DNA from: Pseudomonas sp. UYIF39 | GTDB lineage: Bacteria; Pseudomonadota; Gammaproteobacteria; Pseudomonadales; Pseudomonadaceae | Direction: 5' to 3' | NCBI RefSeq assembly: GCF_029963765.1 | Contig: NZ_JALBYU010000008.1 | Coordinates: 231,094-295,093, forward strand | Length of the DNA stretch: 64,000 nt | Shown here: piece after piece, positions 16,240-25,315 of the stretch | How positions within the stretch are numbered: the stretch's first letter is position 1 | How the letters are laid out: each line of letters begins with the position of its first letter | The notes under the pieces: model-generated | The model's database searches: none | What the model was told of the DNA's origin: nothing | The model's input: the letters and a program-made list of their open reading frames with translations, nothing else | Translations under genes and position numbers: made by a program

Positions 16240-17002
16240 TTACGCCGAAAGTGCCAGAGCGATTTCTGGGAAAAGTGGATGCAGCGCTGCTGCGCCGATG
16301 CGCTGGGAAACCCAGTCGTCGGAATAGATGGTTTCGAGGTAGCGCTCACCCATGTCCCGTGAGATCGCCACAACGACATCGTCGGGACGAATGTGCGGCG
16401 CCCATTGCTGGATACCCGCGAGGACAGTGCCGGTGGAGCCGCCGAAGAGCAGACCGTAGCGTTGCGCCAGCCAGCCAGCCAGCGGCAGACCTTGATCGTC
16501 TGTTCCTCGTGAATCGACAGGAAGTCGTGAATACCGGACGGCTCGAATATCTCCGGCAGGCGGCTGGTGCCGAGCCCCGGCATATGGCGCGTCTCCCCCG
16601 GTAGACCAAACGTGACCGAGCCGACGGTATCGACGGCGATGACTTTGGTGTGCGGATGATGTTCGGCGAAGTAGTTCTTGCAGCCCATCAGCGTGCCGGT
16701 CGTGCCAGCGCCGACAAACTGTTCGGCGCAGAAATATTGGGGTCGATCACACAGACAAACTTGTAACCCTTGGCGGCGCAGACCATGGCCAGCGCGACCC
16801 CCAGATTTCCCGACGAAGATTCGACCAGCCGAGTTTTATGGGTAATCCGGCCCTGGTTTTCCAGATCCGTAACGAGGGCGTGGGCGGTTTTGAGTTTTAT
16901 TGATCCGGCAGGATTCAGTCCTTCGATTTTCAGTTGGCTCGTTGCGCTGCAAAGATCCCCAATCTGCACATAACTATCTTCATTGATAAGTTGCTTGATC
17001 AT
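16240..17002 (-). pseudogene. sbnA-like PLP synthase, deleted and frameshifted
   Basis: Pieces of the 2,3-diaminopropionate synthase SbnA (cysteine-synthase fold) are spread over two frames. From ATG 17002 the reading gives EGLNPAGSIKLKTAHALVTD (PLP Lys present) and LVESSSGNLGVALAMVCAAK as far as PNIS. A deletion of roughly 75-80 codons follows near 16725 with a frame change, and reading resumes at EQFVGAGTTGTLMGCKNYF. A second shift occurs at a CCAG repeat (16467-16482). The third part reads FGGSTGTVLAGIQQWAPHIR to TAA at 16240. The intact enzyme would make the first intermediate from O-phosphoserine and glutamate. Confidence 0.75.
16467..16482. repeat. (CCAG)4 tetranucleotide repeat at a frameshift
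   Basis: Four perfect CCAG units sit exactly where the sbnA-like reading frame slips from CRWLA into an out-of-frame stretch. A gain or loss of one unit would change the frame, so this tract is the likely site of the frameshift. Confidence 0.7.
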
Positions 17003-17394
17003 ACGTCGTCCGTTTCGTCTCTTTTGCCGGGCGCACGGGGGCGCCAGCATTCATCCTGGTATGTTTGAAAAGCAGTAAATGCAGTTCGCCTGTTGGGTTT
17101 GTTTTCAGATTTTTTAGCTGGACAGGAAGTGACCTTGCGGTGGACGCCGATCTATTCAAAAAATCAGGTATTGCGCTCTGCCGACTGTAAGCGTCGAGCG
17201 TGTTGCGGGGCGCAAAGTAGAGCCATTCATTGGCTCGCCAAGGCTTGTAGAAATACTGGCGAATTTTCCTACGCGGGGAGAGACACAGATTTCGGGTTTT
17301 TTCCAGTACAGCTGAGGTTGGGGTGTATCCCCCGGTGCAGCCGGGGATACTCGTGTCCATTCCCAAAGGCATCGCGCCCCAGTGGGATTAAGCG
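17003..17394. other. Intergenic region upstream of the sbnA-like operon
   Basis: These 392 bases separate the sbnA-like start from the stop of the hybrid kinase and must hold the promoter of the leftward diaminopropionate-type cluster. One clear inverted repeat is visible at about 17327-17350 (GTATCCCCCGG TGCA GCCGGGGATAC, one bulge), without a T run. It may be the kinase mRNA 3' end or an operator. No convincing ORF or RNA gene was found. Confidence 0.45.
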
Positions 17395-20300
17395 TCAGTC
17401 TCGCTTGAGGCTCTGATCCAGGCGTGCCATGGCGTGCTGCAATTGATCCACGGCCTCGTCGATCAACGTCGCGCGCCCTTCGGCGCAGGCACGTTCCAGA
17501 TGTTCGCAACACTCGATCAAACGTTTTGCACGAACCATCCGCGCCCCACCTTTGATGCGGTGCGCCAGGTCTTGCATCCGGTGACAATTGCTACTGACGT
17601 GCGCTGCAAGCAGATCATCGCGATCGTAGCGATTGGTCTCGGCCAGTTCGCGCAACAACTGATTGATCAGCGTCCGGTCTTCACCGACGTAGAGCTCCAG
17701 GCCGGTCAAGTCGATTTCGGACGTTGCTTGCTCTTCAGCCGGCGCTGGCGGCTCATTCACAAATCGGGACGCCAGCCAGGCACTCAAATCGGCCAGCCGG
17801 ATCGGTTTGAACAGGCAGTCATCCATGCCCGCTTCAAGGCAACGGATCTTTTCCTCAGGCTGCGCGTTGGCGCTAATTCCCAGAATCAGCGTGGGTGGCA
17901 AGCCATTAGCGCGCTCTTCATCGCGTATCGCACCCGCCAACTCATAACCATTGACCACCGGCATGTTGCAATCGGTGATGACCAAATCGAGCTCATGTTC
18001 GCGCCACTGCGCAAGACCACGCTCGCCATCCTCAACCTCCAGCACCTGATGCCCCAGGTAGCTCAGCTGCCGTGAGAGCAACAATCGATTGGCCGGGTAA
18101 TCGTCGACCACCAGAATCGTCAGCGACCGAGTGGCCACCTGCAATCCGCTATCCGCCAACTCCCCGCAGGTCAACGGTTTCAACGCCATCAGATCAAAGC
18201 TGATGTCGACCTGCGTACCCAGTCCGAGGACGCTGTCGAGCTGCAATCGGCCGCCCATCATTTCGCACAGAGTGCGGCTGATCACCAGTCCCAGACCGGA
18301 GCCATTTTGGCCTGACTGCTGGCTGTTACCGGCCTGCACGAACGGGCTGAACAGTCGTTGCTGATCGACCACACTGACACCGATGCCGCTGTCCTCAATA
18401 CGCACACTGACTGCCAGATGCCCCGACACACCGGGCTCTACTCGCAGCGTCAGACTCACCTCACCTTCACGGGTGAACTTGATCGCGTTGCTCAGCAGAT
18501 TGGACAGCACCTGCTTGAAGCGCGTGGGGTCGACTAACACGTCACGATCGCTGTGTTCGGCCAATTCGACCCGCCACTGCAAGTTCTTCTGCCGTGCCAG
18601 GCCTTCGAAAACCCGGCACACCGACTCCACCAGCGTGCGTAGATTGGCCCGTTCAGGGGTCAGCGACAAATGCCCGGACTCGATGCGGGCGATGTCCAGG
18701 ATATCGCCGATCAACGCCAGCAATTGCTGCGCAGCATTGGATGCCACCTCGATAGCGGAGCGATCAGTAAAGCCCTCTTCCGCTCGCTTCAACGCCAGTT
18801 CGAGCATGCCGATCAGGGCATTCATCGGTGTGCGGATTTCATGACTCATGGTCGCCAGAAAGGTGGTTTTGGCGCGGTTGGCATCGTCGGCGGCGTTCTT
18901 GGCATCCTGCAATTGCCCAAGCAGTTGTTGGCGTTGAGTTATCTGTCGACGCTGCCAGGCAATCCAGGCCAGTGCGAGCAACAACAAAGCGCCCGCAGCG
19001 GCAAACGCCTGGAGAATGTCTTGGCGATGACGCAGCCAGTAGCTGTCATCGACCACCACATCATTGCTCCAGCGGGCTAACAGCTCATCCATCTCCTGGG
19101 GCGAAATGCTCAGCAGTGCCTTGTTCAGAATCGAGTGCAACTCCAGCGCACCCCGGTTGGTCGCCAAAGCGATACGCGCCGGTTCATCACCCACGGTGCT
19201 GCTGATCCGCAGACGCTCGCGGTATTGCCGGGTGATCAGATACCGAGCCACGATCATTGAGCTGACGGCCCCGTCGGCCTGACCCTTCATCACCCATTCC
19301 ATACCCTGCGCCGGACTCTGCACTTCGACCAGACGCACATTTGGCGCCCGGGCGCGGATGAACCCGAGCAACGGATGACCGCGATAAATCGCCAGGCGTT
19401 TACCGGCCATGTCATCCAGAGTCCTGGGGCTTCCCGGGGTGGTCGCACTGACCAGTACAAACGGATTGTTCAAGTAGGCCCGAGTGAAACGCAGTTCGAC
19501 TTCGCGTTCGATACTGGGCGTGACCACAGGCAACACGTCGATCTTACCGTCCTTGAGTTGCTCGATCTGCTGATCGAGGGAGTTACCCCGCTGCACCTTG
19601 AAGGTCAAGCCGCTGCGCTGACTGATCAGCGTCAGCAATTGCGCGGTCAACCCGCTGAGTTGTCCCTGTGCATCGTAAAAAGTCAGCGGTGCAAAGTTCT
19701 CGATGGCACCGACTTCCACTGTCGGATGTTGATCCAGCCAACGTTGTTCACTGGCGCTCAAACGTACTCGCTCTTGACCCGCCATGTTGGCTCTTCCGGC
19801 ACTCCAGCGCTGCTCGATGGCCGTGCGCTGATCCATGGGAATCGCCGCCAGAGCCTTATCGACAATGCTCTTCAGACGTGGGTTGCCCCGGCTCAAGGCA
19901 AAGCCGAACGGGTTGGCGTCCAGGCCGGAAGGCCCCACCAGGCGTACGTTACTGAGGTAGTTGTTATTGATGAGGTAATTGGCGCTGATGAAGTCCCCGA
20001 GGTACACATCATCCTGCCCGAACGCCACCGCCCCGATCGCGTCGAGTGCCGAGGGGTAGCGTTGCAAGCTCGCCTCGGGATAGAAGGCTTGGACAGTCTG
20101 CGCCTGCAGATAGTCATCGACCATGGCGATGCGTTTGCCAGCGAGGTCGACGGGCATCCAGTCGTCCAGGCGGGTAACCAGCATCGGCTGATCTTCGGCA
20201 TAGGCACTGGAGCGGCTCAGCTCGGGGTCAGCCGCCTCGAAGTTGTTGGACGTGCCGAGCAGGTCCAGATCATCGCGTTTGAGCGCCTCCATGGCCGCCT

Positions 20301-20625
20301 CGCGCGAGCGATAACGAAGCACGTCGATTTTTACGTGCAGCAGTTGCCCCAACAGTGCTGCATAGTCTGCGGTGATGCCTTCCAGCTCATCAACGTTACG
20401 CGTGATCTCGAACGGCGGGTAGTCCGGCCCTGACACCCCGAGGCGCAAGACTCGTTTGCCACGCAACCACTGCCAGTCTTTTTCATCCAGCTGGACCTGA
20501 TAACCCTCCACCGCGGAACGCCCCAGCACATGTAAAAGCTTTGGATCATCGGCCGCCATCACCGGTGCTCCCAGCCCACAGAACAGCAACAGGGCCCACA
20601 AACAATTGCGCATGATCGGGCTCAC
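17395..20625 (-). CDS. BvgS/EvgS-type hybrid sensor histidine kinase
   Basis: The 1076-residue membrane kinase has a signal peptide, two periplasmic solute-binding modules (about 55-280 and 300-525), one membrane helix (about 540-557), a HisKA domain with His595 in ATMSHEIRTP, a HATPase domain (NLLSNAIKFT, GSGLGLVISR), a receiver with Asp885 in VITDCNMPV and a C-terminal Hpt with His1022 in LAHRIKGGA. This is the complete BvgS phosphorelay without the PAS domain. The GTG at 20625 directly abuts the stop of the response-regulator gene; ATG at 20613 is an alternative start. It would phosphorylate the adjacent LuxR-type regulator in response to a periplasmic ligand, perhaps an amino acid-like molecule. 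Confidence 0.92.
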   Translation of the reverse strand: MSPIMRNCLWALLLFCGLGAPVMAADDPKLLHVLGRSAVEGYQVQLDEKDWQWLRGKRVLRLGVSGPDYPPFEITRNVDELEGITADYAALLGQLLHVKIDVLRYRSREAAMEALKRDDLDLLGTSNNFEAADPELSRSSAYAEDQPMLVTRLDDWMPVDLAGKRIAMVDDYLQAQTVQAFYPEASLQRYPSALDAIGAVAFGQDDVYLGDFISANYLINNNYLSNVRLVGPSGLDANPFGFALSRGNPRLKSIVDKALAAIPMDQRTAIEQRWSAGRANMAGQERVRLSASEQRWLDQHPTVEVGAIENFAPLTFYDAQGQLSGLTAQLLTLISQRSGLTFKVQRGNSLDQQIEQLKDGKIDVLPVVTPSIEREVELRFTRAYLNNPFVLVSATTPGSPRTLDDMAGKRLAIYRGHPLLGFIRARAPNVRLVEVQSPAQGMEWVMKGQADGAVSSMIVARYLITRQYRERLRISSTVGDEPARIALATNRGALELHSILNKALLSISPQEMDELLARWSNDVVVDDSYWLRHRQDILQAFAAAGALLLLALAWIAWQRRQITQRQQLLGQLQDAKNAADDANRAKTTFLATMSHEIRTPMNALIGMLELALKRAEEGFTDRSAIEVASNAAQQLLALIGDILDIARIESGHLSLTPERANLRTLVESVCRVFEGLARQKNLQWRVELAEHSDRDVLVDPTRFKQVLSNLLSNAIKFTREGEVSLTLRVEPGVSGHLAVSVRIEDSGIGVSVVDQQRLFSPFVQAGNSQQSGQNGSGLGLVISRTLCEMMGGRLQLDSVLGLGTQVDISFDLMALKPLTCGELADSGLQVATRSLTILVVDDYPANRLLLSRQLSYLGHQVLEVEDGERGLAQWREHELDLVITDCNMPVVNGYELAGAIRDEERANGLPPTLILGISANAQPEEKIRCLEAGMDDCLFKPIRLADLSAWLASRFVNEPPAPAEEQATSEIDLTGLELYVGEDRTLINQLLRELAETNRYDRDDLLAAHVSSNCHRMQDLAHRIKGGARMVRAKRLIECCEHLERACAEGRATLIDEAVDQLQHAMARLDQSLKRD

Positions 20626-21252
20626 TCAGATCAGATGATTACGCTTGGCAAAATCCCTCAGGTACACCGCCGATTCCACGTTGAGTTTTCCAACCAGACG
20701 GGTCTTGTAGGTGCTGACGGTCTTGTGACTCAAGTGCATGATTTCAGCGATCGTCTTGTTACTGATGCCCCGGGCCAGATGCTGAAAGATCGTCAGTTCC
20801 CGGTCGGAGAGTTTATCGATCATCTGTTTTTCACTCAGTTGTATTGAGTTCAGCGACACCGACGCCGAGGGTAGCTGGGCGAAATAAGTGTAACCGGCCA
20901 TCACGGAGTGCACGGCTCTGTGCAAGTGCTGCAAGTCATTGGACTTGGCGATATAGCCTGCAGCGCCGGCGTGCATGCAACGATCCTGATAAAACATGGG
21001 TTCCTGGGACGTGAAGATCAGTACTCGGCAGGGCACCCCACTGGTCTTGATCCGCGCCAGTACATCCAGCCCGTCGAGCGAGGGCATTACCAGATCCAGT
21101 ACCACCAGATCAGGCTTGTATTTGCGGATTTTCGGCAAGACCTCATTACCACTCGCCGCTTCGTATATCTGCTTGAAACCCTCCTGCACCAGTACGATTT
21201 TGACTGCGGCGCGAACCACCGGATGATCGTCCACAATCAGCACTGACTTCAT
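20626..21252 (-). CDS. LuxR-type response regulator (BvgA/EvgA/RocA-like)
   Basis: The start at 21252 is chosen because AGGGAG precedes it and the receiver begins properly there (MKSVLIVDDHPVVRAAVKIV). The 208-residue product has a receiver with Asp53 in VVLDLVMPSLDG and a C-terminal NarL/LuxR helix-turn-helix (LSDRELTIFQHLARGISNKT, then LSHKTVSTYK). The kinase gene starts at the next base after its stop codon, so they are a cognate pair of the BvgAS/EvgAS/RocSA type. The target genes are unknown. Confidence 0.92.
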   Translation of the reverse strand: MKSVLIVDDHPVVRAAVKIVLVQEGFKQIYEAASGNEVLPKIRKYKPDLVVLDLVMPSLDGLDVLARIKTSGVPCRVLIFTSQEPMFYQDRCMHAGAAGYIAKSNDLQHLHRAVHSVMAGYTYFAQLPSASVSLNSIQLSEKQMIDKLSDRELTIFQHLARGISNKTIAEIMHLSHKTVSTYKTRLVGKLNVESAVYLRDFAKRNHLI

Positions 21253-21362
21253 GGCAACTCCCTGTGCAACAAAAACAACGATTGAGCAATCAATGCCCAT
21301 AAGCCCGGCCCGGTTGAACGTACCGGCTGCGCAAAGACTTTTGCATGGAAAACCGGGCGCAA

Positions 21363-21776
21363 CTACCTGACAGAAATGACAGTGCCGACGAACGGTAGAC
21401 GAGGGTCGATGATCGCCATCAGCCGCGCAATCGACGCCAGATCAGGCAGCATTGCGTGGCTCACCTCAACCGTCTGTTGAACGCAGGCAGGAATGGGCGG
21501 CAGTTGCGCCTGCTGACCGTCATAGATCAAGGCGTGATGAACCTGTTGGTTATCAAGGAAAAAATCGAACAGGTTCAACGCTCCGCCCGCCAGCGAGGCA
21601 TTGATGACCACCAGATCAAATGGCTCGCAACCGTATTCGACCAGGGTCAACAGCTCTTCAAGGCTGTGCACCGGTGCTATCCGGTAGTAGTCGAGTTGAT
21701 TGAACAGTCGCTCGACCTTCATGCAGTGAAAGTGCAACTCGTCCGCGATCAGGATACGTAAGGCTTTGTTCGACAA
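21363..21776 (-). CDS. Receiver-like protein lacking the phospho-acceptor Asp
   Basis: The 137-residue product has the fold and early acidic pocket of a receiver (LRILIADELHFHCMKVERLF). The phosphorylation position reads DLVVINASLAGG, with Asn59 where Asp is expected. The C-terminal third also lacks the usual Thr and Lys sites. It is therefore a pseudo-receiver. It starts with TTG at 21776 after GGGGGCCCGCG; an ATG lies 18 codons in. It precedes the two-component pair on the same strand by 110 bases, suggesting that it modulates that phosphorelay, for example by binding the regulator or Hpt domain. Confidence 0.65.
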   Translation of the reverse strand: MSNKALRILIADELHFHCMKVERLFNQLDYYRIAPVHSLEELLTLVEYGCEPFDLVVINASLAGGALNLFDFFLDNQQVHHALIYDGQQAQLPPIPACVQQTVEVSHAMLPDLASIARLMAIIDPRLPFVGTVISVR

Positions 21777-21964
21777 CGCGGGCCCCCAGGAGAGTGTCAG
21801 ATTCGTGAGGGCGCAAGGCTACGGAAGACCCGTCGAGCTTTCTGTAGGACTTTTCCTAAAAACCAGACGCTTCCTCCGGTGGCAGAAGGAAAATCGAAAG
21901 AACAGCTATTCCGTCGTACTCGGACTCCAGAACGCTTGCACCACCAACGTCGACACACACGACT

Positions 21965-22030
21965 CCTGTGGCGAGGGGACTGTCCCCTGTGGGAGAGAGC
22001 TTGCTCCCACAGGAAAGCTCCATCGCCACA
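21965..22030. repeat. REP-type hairpin cluster
   Basis: CCTGTGGGAGAGAGCTTGCT (21986 onward, to 22013) is self-complementary around its centre. It is flanked by CTGTGGCGAGGGG and CATCGCCACA, which pair with each other. The element lies between the pseudo-receiver start and the end of the MgtA-type ATPase gene. Confidence 0.7.
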
Positions 22031-22046
22031 AAGGAACTGTTCGGCT

Positions 22047-24749
22047 TTATTGCCAGCCAAACCGGCGAATGTAGAACCCCTTCACCGCCTGCGTCAGGCC
22101 CATGTACGCCAGCAGAATCACCGGCAGGAACACGAAGTACAGCGACGGCAGCGCCTGCAATTTGAAGTAGTGCGCCAGCGGTCCCATCGGCAAAAAGATG
22201 CCGACGGCCATGATGATTCCAGTCATCACCATCAGTGGCATCGCTGCGCGACTTTGCAGGAACGGGATTTTCGGTGTGCGGATCATGTGCACGATCAGCG
22301 TCTGGGTCAGCAGCCCGACCACGAACCAGCCGGACTGGAACAGGGTTTGATGGTCCGGGGTATTGGCGTCGAAGACGTACCACATCAAGGCAAACGTGGT
22401 GATGTCGAAGATCGAGCTGATCGGCCCGAAAAACAGCATGAAACGCCCGACGTCCGCCGGCTGCCAACGCTGCGGTTTGCTCAGCATTTCTTCATCGACG
22501 TTATCGAACGGGATGGCGATCTGCGAAATGTCATAGAGCAGGTTCTGCACCAGCAGGTGCATCGGCAGCATCGGCAGGAACGGGATGAATGCACTGGCCA
22601 CCAGTACGGAGAACACGTTGCCGAAGTTCGAGCTGGCGGTCATTTTGATGTACTTGAGCATGTTGGCGAAGGTCCCGCGCCCTTCCAGTACGCCCTCCTC
22701 CAGCACCATCAGGCTTTTCTCCAGCAGAATGATATCCGCCGCTTCCTTGGCAATGTCCACGGCGCTGTCCACCGAAATGCCGATGTCGGCGGTGCGCAGG
22801 GCTGGCGCGTCGTTGATACCGTCGCCCATGAAACCGACGACATGACCGTTGCCCTTGAGCAAACGCACGATGCGTTCTTTGTGCGACGGGGTGAGCTTGG
22901 CGAAGACGTTGGTGGTCTCCACCGCCACAGCCAGTTCGGCGTCGCTCATGCGCTCGATGTCGTTGCCCATCAGCAGGCCTTGTTGCTCCAGGCCGACTTC
23001 GCGGCAAATCTTCGCGGTCACCAGTTCGTTGTCGCCGGTCAGCACTTTCACGGCCACGCTGTGAGCGGCCAATGCCTTGAGGGCCGGCGCGGTGCTTTCC
23101 TTCGGTGGATCGAGAAACGCCACATAACCGATCAACGTCAGTTCCTGCTCATCCGCCAGGCTGTAGGTGTCGCGGCCTTCAATCATCGGCCGTGCAGCGA
23201 CGGCGACGACACGAAGTCCTTCGGCGTTGAACGATGCGGTCACCTGACGAATCCGCGCCAACAGTTCATCGCTCAGTGCTTCATCGACCTCGCCGTGACG
23301 CACCCGCGTGCAGACCGCCAGCACCTCTTCCACCGCGCCCTTGCAGATCAGCAGGTGCGAATGATCTCGCTCGGCGACCACCACCGACATCCGCCGGCGA
23401 GTGAAGTCGAACGGGATCTCGTCAACCTTGCGAAATGCCGTGCCGACTTTCAGTTCACGGTGGATTTCCACGTGTTCGAGCACCGCCACGTCCAGCAGGT
23501 TTTTCAGGCCGGTCTGGTAGTAGCTGTTGAGATAGGCCATTTCCAATACGTCATCGGAATCGTTGCCCCAGACATCAACATTGCGTGCCAGAAAGATCTT
23601 GTCCTGAGTCAGGGTGCCGGTCTTGTCGGTGCACAGTACGTCCATGGCGCCGAAGTTCTGGATCGCGTCGAGGCGTTTGACGATGACTTTTTTACGCGAC
23701 AGGAACACTGCGCCCTTGGCCAGGGTCGAGGTGACAATCATCGGCAGCATTTCCGGGGTCAGGCCCACCGCAATCGATAGCGCGAACAGCAGCGCCTGGG
23801 TCCAGTCGCCCTTGGTGAAGCCGTTGATGAACAGTACCAACGGCGCCATGACGAACATGAACCGGATGAGCAGCCAGCTGACTTTGTTGACGCCCGTCTG
23901 GAATGAAGTGGGTGCGCGATCGGTAGCGCCAACCCGCTGGGCCAGGGCGCCGAAATAGGTGTTGTTGCCCGTGGTCAGAACCACCGCCATCGCCGTGCCG
24001 GACACCACGTTGGTGCCCATGAACAGAATGTTGTCGAGGTCCAGCGGGTTGCGGGTGTCACTGTCCTGCTGACGGGGGAATTTTTCCACCGGCATCGATT
24101 CGCCGGTCATCGCGGCCTGGCTGACGAACAAATCCTTGGCGCCGAGCACCCGGCAATCGGCGGGAATCATGTCCCCGGCCGAGAGCACGATCAGGTCGCC
24201 TGGCACCAATTGCTTGATCGGCAGCTCGGTACGCGACGCATCCCGGCGCAACACCGTGGCGGTGTTGCTGACCATTGCCTTGAGCGCGTCGGCGGCCTGG
24301 TTGGATATGGTTTCCTGCCAGAAGCGCAGCAAGGTCGAGAGCACCACCATGGAGAAAATCACGATGGCGGCTTTCATGTCCTCGGTCAGCCAGGAGATGA
24401 CCGCGAGCAAGGTCAGCAGCAAGTTGAACGGGTTTTTGTAGCAGTGCCACAAGTGGGTCCACCACGGCAGCGGCTGTTCGTGCTCGACTTCGTTGAGGCC
24501 GTATTGCACGCGCAGTGCATCGGCTTCGAGTTCGCTCAGGCCATCGGTGTGGCTGCCAAGGTTGTTCAGCAGTTGGCCGGTGTCGCTGTTGGCAGCGCTC
24601 ACCAGGGTTTGCGCCAGGGTGGGCGGCACCTCGCGGCTGACCGTGGTGTCGGTGAAGTTTTCCAGCAGCGCCAATCGACGGAAGTGTCGGGCGATGTGGC
24701 GGGTGCGCAGGAATCCGGCGAAGAATTCTTTGAGCAGGGTCAGGTTCAT
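22047..24749 (-). CDS. mgtA: Magnesium-translocating P-type ATPase (MgtA-type)
   Basis: The start at 24749 has GGGGGAAC upstream; an in-frame extension to 24818 lacks a site. The 900-residue product is a P3B ATPase that imports Mg2+. Visible marks are the phosphorylation loop VLCTDKTGTLTQ, the actuator loop SQAAMTGESMPVEK, the hinge GFMGDGINDAPALRTADIGI and the class-specific helix IAVGLTPEMLPMIVTSTLAK. Length and order match MgtA/MgtB. No mgtC gene is next to it. The 566-base upstream gap leaves room for a Mg2+-responsive leader, but none was recognised. Confidence 0.93.
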   Translation of the reverse strand: MNLTLLKEFFAGFLRTRHIARHFRRLALLENFTDTTVSREVPPTLAQTLVSAANSDTGQLLNNLGSHTDGLSELEADALRVQYGLNEVEHEQPLPWWTHLWHCYKNPFNLLLTLLAVISWLTEDMKAAIVIFSMVVLSTLLRFWQETISNQAADALKAMVSNTATVLRRDASRTELPIKQLVPGDLIVLSAGDMIPADCRVLGAKDLFVSQAAMTGESMPVEKFPRQQDSDTRNPLDLDNILFMGTNVVSGTAMAVVLTTGNNTYFGALAQRVGATDRAPTSFQTGVNKVSWLLIRFMFVMAPLVLFINGFTKGDWTQALLFALSIAVGLTPEMLPMIVTSTLAKGAVFLSRKKVIVKRLDAIQNFGAMDVLCTDKTGTLTQDKIFLARNVDVWGNDSDDVLEMAYLNSYYQTGLKNLLDVAVLEHVEIHRELKVGTAFRKVDEIPFDFTRRRMSVVVAERDHSHLLICKGAVEEVLAVCTRVRHGEVDEALSDELLARIRQVTASFNAEGLRVVAVAARPMIEGRDTYSLADEQELTLIGYVAFLDPPKESTAPALKALAAHSVAVKVLTGDNELVTAKICREVGLEQQGLLMGNDIERMSDAELAVAVETTNVFAKLTPSHKERIVRLLKGNGHVVGFMGDGINDAPALRTADIGISVDSAVDIAKEAADIILLEKSLMVLEEGVLEGRGTFANMLKYIKMTASSNFGNVFSVLVASAFIPFLPMLPMHLLVQNLLYDISQIAIPFDNVDEEMLSKPQRWQPADVGRFMLFFGPISSIFDITTFALMWYVFDANTPDHQTLFQSGWFVVGLLTQTLIVHMIRTPKIPFLQSRAAMPLMVMTGIIMAVGIFLPMGPLAHYFKLQALPSLYFVFLPVILLAYMGLTQAVKGFYIRRFGWQ

Positions 24750-25315
24750 GGCAGTTCCCCCAGGGTCAGCCGGGAAACCTTCAAGCAGGCGTGTCGATGC
24801 GCCGCGATGACGACACAAAGTCGAACATCACGCACGGTTCAGCGTCGATGAGAGGGACGTCGGGACACGGACCAGAACTGGCCGCGATCGGGATGCCGCT
24901 GCTCGCTTTTCGGCGAGACAACGACACAAAAGGTGGCGCGTTATCTTGCCGGGAAGGTGCCGGTTATCGAAACCGGCCGACTACTGTCACTCGAACAAGT
25001 ACCCACTGTGGGTCTCCGCTATTGATTGAAAACGCGCGAAGCTTACGCCCCGATTTCTGCAGAGTAAACGAAGCAAAGCCGTGGGATGGTGGAATCGCGG
25101 GGCTCTTCAGGAAGGGTTCAGGATTCTGGATTTGTGGAGCTAATAAGGGCCCTATCGCAAGCAAGCTCGCTCCCACAGGTATTGCGTCAGGCGCTGACTG
25201 CCATGGCATGCCGCCGACAGGGCAGGCAAAGCAATGTCAGCTGGGTCACCGGGTTTAACTCGAAAAGTTGTCTGTTAAGAGAACGGATGAGCCAGTACCT
25301 GAATTAGTCGAAGAT
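24750..25315. other. Intergenic region upstream of mgtA
   Basis: This 566-base gap should contain the mgtA promoter and leader. A 15-codon frame on the minus strand (24828-24781, MFDFVSSSRRIDTPA) lies in leader position but has no ribosome-binding site. The motif CGACACAAA occurs twice (about 24811 and 24922). One REP unit is present at 25153-25178. No known Mg2+ riboswitch structure was recognised by eye. Confidence 0.4.
25153..25178. repeat. Single REP unit
   Basis: TATCGCAAGCAAGCTCGCTC (25153 onward, ending CCACAG) is one copy of the same REP type seen elsewhere in the window, here without a close inverted partner. Confidence 0.7.

Noticed and set aside
24781..24828. 15-codon ORF upstream of mgtA as an MgtL-like leader peptide
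   Set aside because: It has no ribosome-binding site and lacks the proline-rich or acidic pattern of known Mg2+ leader peptides; such short frames occur by chance.
24964..25209. 81-codon minus-strand ORF between mgtA and the MFS gene
   Set aside because: Its first part is the translation of a REP element, a common false ORF in Pseudomonas.
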